A stretch of 64,000 nt of DNA. Source: Galerina marginata. Lineage: Eukaryota > Basidiomycota > Agaricomycetes > Agaricales > Galerinaceae. This document shows positions 56,869-64,000 of this stretch, piece by piece (positions within the stretch are counted from its first letter, which is position 1; each line of letters opens with the position of its first letter). The stretch lies in the NCBI GenBank assembly GCA_023014335.1, contig JAECYW010000002.1, positions 3,596,001-3,660,000 on the forward strand. The letters run 5' to 3'. The notes beneath the pieces were generated by a model. The model did not search any database and was not told the DNA's origin. It saw nothing but the letters and a program-made list of their open reading frames with translations. Made by a program: the position numbers and the translations under genes.

Positions 56869-57587
56869 CACAGCGGTCAGTATTTTATTTCGCCTTAAGA
56901 AAATATAAATACAGTTTGAGTATGCTACAATAAATCTCGCGAAGGGGTGGTTGCGCTTGAACACTGTGTAACTTTAATCTAATCTAATCTCCGTCGAGCT
57001 CGATCACGGATTCACGGAGCCTTTCTTAATCAATTTTGGTAAAAATTAGTAAGAAATTTGTGACAGAGCCGATACAGAAAGGGAAAGTGACCATTGAAAA
57101 AGGTGACGTGCCGAGTGCGCAAACAGGTGGAGTACCCCCAACAAATGAGATAGACGCACTGGCACAACAGCGTCGATTTCGATAGCGGAAAGCGCTGGAA
57201 CGTGGACTGTGAAAGTGCTAAGTAAAAACAACAGCATGAAAAAACCGAAGTCGGCAGCGGGATCGCGCCTGCGATGGGCCTGGCAACGCCTGGGAAAAGT
57301 TTCGGCATCTAGCTTCTTTCATTCTTAGGATTCCAAGGCGCCCAATGTTTGGCACGACTATCTCTTCATCACAAATCACAAACAAACAAACGCGCCTCAA
57401 GTTCCAACTCCCAAGTAGCCACCAAGTCCAACCACCAACAACCCGCCTCAAAGTAAGTACCGTCGCCTGCCCTTTTTCTTTTACTGACGACTTTCTTCAT
57501 CTCAGCCTCCCATAACTTCTCGCCTGCCGTCCGTCCACCGTCCATCCGCCGTCTTTCCCATCTGGAGTGTTGCCGACAGCCCCATCG
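56869..57587. other. Intergenic before the 1,060-residue gene
   Basis: No gene recognised. The right part (57,440-57,590) becomes pyrimidine-rich on the plus strand, as expected for a promoter or leader. A GTAAGT-like site at 57,450 could start a leader intron. Confidence 0.35.
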
Positions 57588-57845
57588 CCCTCTCTTTTGT
57601 GTTGGTACACACTGAGATTGCGCTTTGCCAACGCCCGCCGCCCTCTCTTTCCCATCTGGAGTGTTTCCGACAGCCCCATCGCCCTCTCTTTTGTGTTAGA
57701 ACACACTGAGATTGTGCTTCGCCAGCTGCCTGCCGCCCTCTCTTTTGTGTTTGTACACACTGAGATCGCGTTGGCCGTGTTTCACCCTTTGGACATTTCC
57801 CTGCCGCCCTCTCTTTTGTGTTTGGACACACTGAGATCGCGTTTC
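57588..57845 (+). repeat. Four direct repeats upstream of the large gene
   Basis: GCCCTCTCTTTTGTGTT, two or three variable bases, then ACACACTGAGAT, occurs near 57,588, 57,680, 57,734 and 57,806 with irregular spacing (about 92, 54 and 72 bp). Located in the probable promoter or 5' leader. Confidence 0.65.
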
Positions 57846-57912
57846 AAGCATCGCCTGTTGGCCCAGCTCGATCTCCTACGCGCCGAACTTTCTGCTACTG
57901 CTCCAGTCCACC

Positions 57913-60900
57913 ATGTGTAAGTATACCACAATCATTTTGTTCATTGACACCGTCTTATAACCTTTTTTCAGCCTTTTACGATGAAGCCAAGCCTCTGGAA
58001 TATTATCACCTGTATTCCTGTCGCTCTGCTGATTTTTTTGTCGAGGACGATCGGTACACGTCCCCCACAATGGATGCCCTCAGGTTGCCCCTCCCTCCTC
58101 GTGACCCACTTGCCCAGGAGCCTCGTCCTGTCGATATGTGCTTTCACTATTGGGCTGACGACAGATATCCGTACCTCCCTTTTATTCCCACATCGCCCTT
58201 CATCGGTCCCCTTATGTCGCGATTCGCAAACTTTGATTCTCACAGGCTCGTGAAAGGTAGCGTCGGATGGCACCTCCCGCACGACACCGGGAAGGAGTGG
58301 AAAGTATTCGAGCGAACGTTATACTCCACGGCCGATGCCCTCCTGACACTTTTCAAGGAGAAGCATCCTGAAATTAAATGCTTGTGGACCCCCCCAAAGA
58401 AGCCTAGTGCGTACGGGTACTTTGACACGCAGAAAACTGAGAAGGCTGCCTTGGCCACAGCCAAGGACTCAATTGCTGGATTTGTCCTGTACATGGCCTA
58501 CACCTCTTTTTTGATCGGCCTACTTCAGGCTTGTGGAAATTCTTGGGCCCCTCAAACCGTCGCCGACTTGCTCGAAGCTTCCAAGTCGAAGCCTCATCCC
58601 GCGTGGGCAGCAGAACTCGAAGAGTCCGGGGTTGGAATATTCGATCATACCGTCGCTCGTAAAGGAGCCATCATTGATATCCCTCAATGCCGATGGCGCA
58701 ATTTGATTCCTTACATGATCAAGCTGAAACTTCCTCTATACTTTTACTGGGGCACCAAACCCTTCGCCAATGTTGCTGGCACCTGGGCTTCCCACTTCAA
58801 ACCGAATCCAACTGTTAGAGATCCACGTGCACCACTGCCTCCGGTGCCTCCACCACCGGTAATACCACCAGGATTCCCACCAGTTGAACCTCATAGTGGC
58901 CAGAAGCCGGGTGAAACCATGGATGCTTTCTTTGCTAGGCGGGCTGCTGAAGCCAAGAAAACCGAGGCGACAGAAACGATCCAAGCCAAGCGGAGTCGTA
59001 TAGCACGCCAAACTCAGAATCTGAAGAAGGAAACCCCGTCGAGAAAGGGTCCCAAGGCCTATAGATGGGTCAGAATAGGCGCGGAGCGCTTTCGCATAAG
59101 ACAAGCAATCCCTCGCAAAAAGATTGGGCTTGTCTGGGAAGACTACTCGTCAAGAGAAATCAAGTATAACTCATTCGAAGACGAGTTTGACCTATGTTCT
59201 GACTTTGAGGAGGGCGAGGACGGCGCAGTTGAGGCACACTCCGACTCTGACGACAATTCAGATATTTTCGGACCTCGCTCGTCGCGTCGTCGGAAGCCAT
59301 CACCTTGTCGTCGACCTTCGCCTGCTCGCGAGCCCTCGCCTCATCATCAGCCTTTGCCTGCTCGCAAGCTGTCGCCTGTTCGTCAGCCTTCGCCTGCTCG
59401 CAACCAGTCGTCCCTTCATCAGCCTGCTCGCGAGCCACCACCTCTTCTTCAGCCCTCCCTTCCTCGCCTGCCTTCTCCTCCTCGCCTGCCTTCTCCTCGT
59501 AAGCCGTCGCCTCCTCCTCGCCAGCCATCGCCTCCTCGCCAGCCATCGCCTCCTCCTCATCAGCCGTCGCCTCCTCCTCACCAGCCGTTGCCCATTTGCC
59601 AGCCTTCTCCTCCCAGGTTTCCTCCTCCCGACCCTTCACTTCCTCGTGAGCTGTCCCCTCCTCGCCAGATACCTCGTCAACTCTCTTCCCCCTCTCAGCC
59701 TAATCTGCTGCAATTGCCGTCTTCGCCAGTTGGGCGTGGACGACTTCCTGTAGTGGAAGACGACGACGACAAGATGGATATTGGGGACAGAGCCCCAGAC
59801 GCTGAGATGCTGGACGAGGGGATGGACACTGGGGATGAAGACTCAGACGACGAGACGCCGATGATAGTGAGGCAGAGTCGTAAGGAGGCCGTCGAGATGG
59901 AACCCGATGAATTGTTTGAACTTTCAAAGCAAGATATCCTGAATCGCCTTCCCATCGTCGAACTCGAGGAGCGTCCGCCAGAGGATGAATTTATAGAGGA
60001 CCTAGTGTATTACCGTTATGGGTACTCCTATGACAACACGGACTACACGGGCAAAGTGATACCGGTGGTCATCAAGAATTGGACGAAAGTGTGCCATGCC
60101 GTGGGTGGCCAGCACCTGGATTCAGGGTCTCGGCGAAACAGGCAAAGCATCCAAGACTTCCTTAACTTGCTGAGCACTGCCAAGAGCCCATTTCATGAAA
60201 TCCCTCCTCACTATTGGGATATTAATCCAGCAAATTTTGAATCGATCGGAAAAATGCTCAGCTCTCATTTTCGCCTCCAGGTAGTTCGCCTTGACCAAAA
60301 GGTTCACTGCCTGCTTCATCCTCGTGGGCTTGAACCCAAGAAGTGCCCTCCTTGGATTCTTGCGGTGTCACCACAGATTGCCCTCGAATGTGTACGTCGG
60401 GGATTTGGCCCTGATCCATATGAGCTGGCCGAATACCTTGTGGTGCATGGGATAGAATTCCGCACTCTTCAGCGATTGGCATCGCGACCCCCTTGTCCGA
60501 GAATTTCTTCTTGGAGAAGCCCACTTGGAAAGCGTCCGGCCAACTACAATTATGATGCAGCGGACTATGCGCATTATGCTGATGTCAGGGACAGATATTT
60601 TGATAGTCGCTGCAATGCCCGTCGTGCCCTCTCCAGTGGTGGTGTCATTGCACGTCTCGGTAGAGAAGCCATCCCTGTCTCTGCTATCCTCGCTGGCCCT
60701 TCTCAGGATGCGCTTCAGGGCAATCAAGATGTTTTTCTGTGCGGCGATGAGATCTATGTGGATGACGGCTTATCCCTGCAGGTCAGAGACTTCCTCGTTG
60801 GAACCTACGAGCAAGCTACTGGAACAAGAAGTGCGATTTTCAGGTTTTTTCTTTTTTTGTTGTTATTCACCACCTTTTCTTCAGATCAAGTCGGTTACTA

Positions 60901-61150
60901 CTCCTGGTTCCCAGCCGAGCAAGCCTGGCTTGTCTCAGGCCTCAATGTCGGACATTGGAATCCCGAATGTGAATCTTGGTTTACTCGTCGGCTTAAGCAG
61001 GCCACGAGCGCATCTCGTCAACCACTTGCAAGACTCAAATGGCGAAAAAAAATCAAATTCACTGGAGCTGCCCCCCAGCTTGTACGTCAAATGAACCATG
61101 CCATCGTTGATTTCCTCCAGTACTCTCCATCCGATTTTCTTCGAAATTGA
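57913..61150 (+). CDS. Large unknown protein of an agaric multi-copy family (1,060 residues)
   Basis: Start ATG at 57,913 in a good context (CCACCATGT). A four-base first exon (57,913-57,916), an intron 57,917-57,971 (GTAAGT...TTTTTTCAG) and a second exon 57,972-61,150 keep the frame. Upstream in-frame codons are also open, but the splice and ATG favour this start. Domains: residues about 1-300 globular (TVARKGAIIDIPQCRWRNL, KLPLYFYWGTKPF); about 300-430 Pro-rich then Lys/Arg-rich (AFFARRAAEAKKTEATETI); about 435-440 acidic; about 455-600 PSP repeats (QPSPPRQPSPPP type); acidic linker; about 690-1,060 globular (ELAEYLVVHGIEFRTLQRL, ADYAHYADVRDRYFDSRCNA, LSSGGVIARLGREAIPVSAI). Relatives are abundant hypothetical proteins in agarics; function unknown. 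A T-rich stretch at about 60,845-60,885 is intron-like, but its removal would break the frame. Confidence 0.7.
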
Positions 61151-61789
61151 TTGCATTATCCGCTGGCCTCTTGCGCCCCCGTGTACATTATTTTACGCCG
61201 ACTCTACCTCCAGCGACTTAGATATTTTATGAAGGTTTTAATCTAGTCGCTCTGTATATATTATATTTCTTGTAATAAACCTTCCTTCTTGCTATCTTAT
61301 GCCTGCTGAGTGTCCCCAAAATGCACGATTGGTGGGCGATGAGTCAGCGCTGAGTCGGCGCATTCTGGAAAGGAACTTTATATTTGAAATGAAATTCACC
61401 GTGTAAGGAAACTTTCCAAGATCCTTTTCACTTAAAATAAATCCTATAAGGCTCGTCGCATTTTAAATTCAATAGGGGGAGCAGGCCGCTTGACTGGCGG
61501 TTTCTTGCTAAATGCTGCTTGCACCCCCCAACATTGATACAGGTTAAGTGTGCTGACTACAATACAAATACAGGATGCAATCGGACAAAATGCAGGAATA
61601 CAATAAGGCCGCATGAGGCACGGTCCAACCAGGGACAAAGGCAGCGTGGGACGGAGGTACAGACATGCTAATAGTTGATACAAATGGAGAGAAGTCATGA
61701 CCAATGTAATCTACGAAATGAGCTGGTAGTGAACACAGCCGGGAAGCATTAGAGAGAATGAATTCTCGAATTGAAGTTGAGCTTACCTT
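61151..61789. other. Intergenic
   Basis: Contains an AATAAA-like signal (TGTAATAAACC at about 61,272) suitable for the end of the preceding gene. No further gene recognised; any 5' exons of THO2 here could not be identified. Confidence 0.4.
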
Positions 61790-64000
61790 TTGATCGCATC
61801 TATTACTTGCGATAATTCGAGCTCTTCAGGGCATTACCTTCATACGCCGTCCCAAATGACGGCTTTCCAGACGAATGGTGGTGGTTTGAGGACGAGGGAG
61901 CTGCATGACGGGAGCATGACGCGATCGGGTAGTTCTCGGAGTCGTGCATACAGCAAACTTACTGTAGAGCTGACTAGTAGCCTTGGGCCTCCGCATTCCC
62001 CTCAAACTGGCCGCCCAACTGGGGCTTATTCTGTCATTGAAGAACGAGCACGACCTGTGGGAGAAGATTATCAGCCTTATCGGCTTCTTCGACTTGGATC
62101 CCAATCGAGCGTTGGACATCATTCTTGACGTCCTCTCTCAGCATCTCACAACACACTATTCCTTTTTCCTCGCCCTGTTGTCATTTTCTCCCTGGTCCGG
62201 TTCATATCGTCGCCCTCTTCCTGAAAATGAAGCCATGGATGTAAACCCCGATATCTCAGAAATGACTTACAGAGGCAAAAACTTGGACGAAGTTTTGACT
62301 TTGGCGGAGGCACAAATAATATCTCCTGCTACTAAGTAGAGTGGTGGTGCTCGCGTGTTAGCTCAGGTCTTGGGACTCAAATTTAGCTACTATCAGGTTC
62401 GTACTAGTATATGAAGTATCAACAAATTCTGACTTCCAGCAGTCAGCAGACGTGTCTGAACACACACCACGAAACCTCTTTCATACTGCTGCTATTTTAA
62501 TCCGGGAGGGCTTCATTGCCTTAGAGGATCTGTATCCGCATGTAAGCACCATATTATTTTCTTCATCGATTAGTAGCTTAGTGCATTTCAGCTTTCACCA
62601 AAGGACGAAGACATGGACGCTTTCCGGGAAGAATACCTGTCAGATGTTCGAACCAGAATATCTGGAGCAAAGAGCAGCCTGCTCGCAATGGCCGCGCCTC
62701 CGGAATCAGGACCATCTTCATCTCAGTCAAAGCCTTTGGCGGCAGCCCCCCCTGAGCCAAAGAAGTTGGACTCGAAGAGCAGCAACTAGAAGGTCGGCCT
62801 CTTGACAAGTCTCCTTGCTGTTGGTGCCCTCAAGCCTGCAATTGCCATTATGTCTAAGTTTCGGTGGTTGGTTGATGCCAATCCTGAAATTGCCGACCTC
62901 ATGATACGCATCCTAAAAATCTCCATCTCCGCATTGTATGACAGCAAGTTTTCTAAGGATCGGAATCCAAGCTTTAACCGGCCAAAAGCGCGCTATGGCC
63001 CCTCTGGGTTAGTCCAACCTAATCCTCGCAAGCCGGTTTTAACCCTCTGGGCCCCAGTACCTCCCGGCACAAACATCATTGATTTTGTGTTCTTCTTTCC
63101 CGATTGGGCAGACAGAATACCAATCTGTAACTCCCTGGATGACCTAAAAGACGTTGTTGAACCACTCCTTCGTTTTATCGGTGTCCAGGTCTCACGAGAC
63201 CCTTTCTTCCTCACCAAATTTGTGAAGCTTGGTCGTCTGTATCTTCAGTCGCTTTTGGTTGATCCAATCACAAAAACTAGGAAGTTGATACTTGACGATG
63301 ATCCAAACATCCTATCACCACATTTTGGTTTACTGCTCTTCGACAATACCTTCTTCCGTCGCTGTCTCTTGTGAGGGGAAATGCTGTCTTCACTGTAGAG
63401 GTCTGGGCCATAATACGCTTGTACAGCACTTCTCATCGATGGAGACTATATGGTGAATGGCGAAATACCCACCAGTTGTATCCCGAGCTTCGCATTCGTG
63501 CGGTCCGGGCAGAACGAGAATCTAAGGGCATTCTTCGTCGATTATCACACAACACCATCGATTCTTTGTCGGGAGCTGTCGCAAAAATGTCCCACTTGAA
63601 CCCATGCATCTTTTTCACCCAAGCCGTCAATCAGGTTATGGCTTATGACAATCTCGCAGATGTCGTTATCCAAGCTTTGAAAAACGTGACTAACATGGGT
63701 TTCGATATTCTTGTTTTCATCGCAGTTGCCGCACTAGCAAATCCAGGCAAAGAACGAGTCAAAGACGACGGCGTCAATACTTCAGATTGGCTTCAAAGTA
63801 TGTGGATTTTCTCAACTGTTTGCCACCTTTACTCATCCTCGCCGTAGGTCTCGCGTCGTTCTTAGGAATGCTCTTCAGAAGATACGGCGCGGATCTTTCT
63901 GCGGTCCTCCAATACATTGTCCACCAGCTTACTTAGCAACAGACAGACCACAGAGATCGTGGTCCTGCGTGAACTGATCTGGAAGATGGCGGGTATCGAG
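61790..64000 (+). pseudogene. THO2: THO2-like mRNA export factor pseudogene (runs off the right edge)
   Basis: THO2 is the scaffold of the THO/TREX complex that couples transcription to mRNA export. Recognisable in order: RALQGITFIRRPK, REHDAIG, FSESCIQQTYCRAD, GLRIPLKLAAQLGLILSLKN, FFDLDPNRALDIILDVLSQH, FFLALLSFSPWSGSYRRPL, ARVLAQVLGLKFSYYQ, NLFHTAAILIREGFIALEDL, KVGLLTSLLAVGALKPAIAI, DFVFFFPDWADRIPICNSLD, RGNAVFTVEVWAIIRLY, ESKGILRRLSHNTIDSLSGA and KERVKDDGVNTSDWLQ. In-frame stops: TGA 61,857 and 61,906, TAG 61,930, 61,975, 62,337 and 62,788. Frameshifts: near 61,977 and near 63,313 (one base lost between DDDPN and TTFWFTALRQYLL). Introns with good consensus remain. Several stops replace residues where the family has Gln or Trp. 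Confidence 0.85.

Noticed and set aside
41362..64000. Reassignment of TAG to glutamine to explain the in-frame TAG codons
   Set aside because: Other genes here end at TAG in plausible places (40,099; 41,362), and TGA, TAA and frameshift lesions also occur.
1..64000. CRISPR arrays, rRNA and tRNA genes
   Set aside because: Repeats lack unique regularly spaced spacers. I found no rRNA segments and no cloverleaf with a GGTTCRANNCC box, though a model-based tRNA scan was not possible.

Overview
The window looks like nuclear DNA of a mushroom-forming basidiomycete (Agaricomycetes). The evidence is a set of short, dense spliceosomal introns (about 40-70 bp, GTRNGN...YAG), multi-exon genes matching fungal phospholipase D, a SAMHD1-like HD hydrolase, URB1/NPA1 and THO2, and several multi-copy gene families known only from agarics. 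Family names come from recognition of translated motifs; no database search was possible.

Bases 1 to about 31,700 are an AT-rich transposon graveyard. Its main occupants are two related families of hairpin-ended, non-autonomous repeats. Family R1 is about 340-410 bp and starts ACTTGGTCAGAGGCC. Family R2 is about 1.8-3.4 kb, starts ACTTGTTAAGAGGCC, and contains a hAT-type MITE, minisatellites, a three-way-junction motif and clusters of perfect palindromes. Both end in a terminal hairpin. Copies are nested in one another without visible target-site duplication. Other residents are a 5.9 kb element with roughly 2 kb inverted repeats, an intact Tc1/mariner element with an uninterrupted DD34E transposase, a LINE endonuclease fragment, and Ty3/gyp-type pol fragments. 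One apparently intact cellular-type gene lies here: a three-exon SET-domain protein (9,813-10,889).

Bases 31,700 to 64,000 are gene-rich. In order: a phospholipase D pseudogene (+), an intact nine-exon gene of an agaric multi-copy family often labelled ankyrin-repeat protein (-), a small unknown ORF (-), a decayed copy of the GMSSDE-motif family (+), a small gene with a duplicated exon-intron unit (+), a SAMHD1-like HD hydrolase with a premature stop (-), an URB1/NPA1 gene with one premature stop (+), unidentified gene remnants, a KDZ/Plavaka transposase fragment (+), an intact GMSSDE-motif gene (-), an intact 1,060-residue agaric-family gene (+), and a heavily mutated THO2 running off the right edge (+).

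The conserved, normally single-copy genes (PLD1, SAMHD1-like, URB1, THO2) all carry stops, deletions or frameshifts, several of them readable as C-to-T or G-to-A changes. The intact genes belong to expandable lineage-specific families. This fits a decaying duplicated or dispensable segment, a RIP-like mutation process, or assembly error; the sequence alone cannot decide between them.
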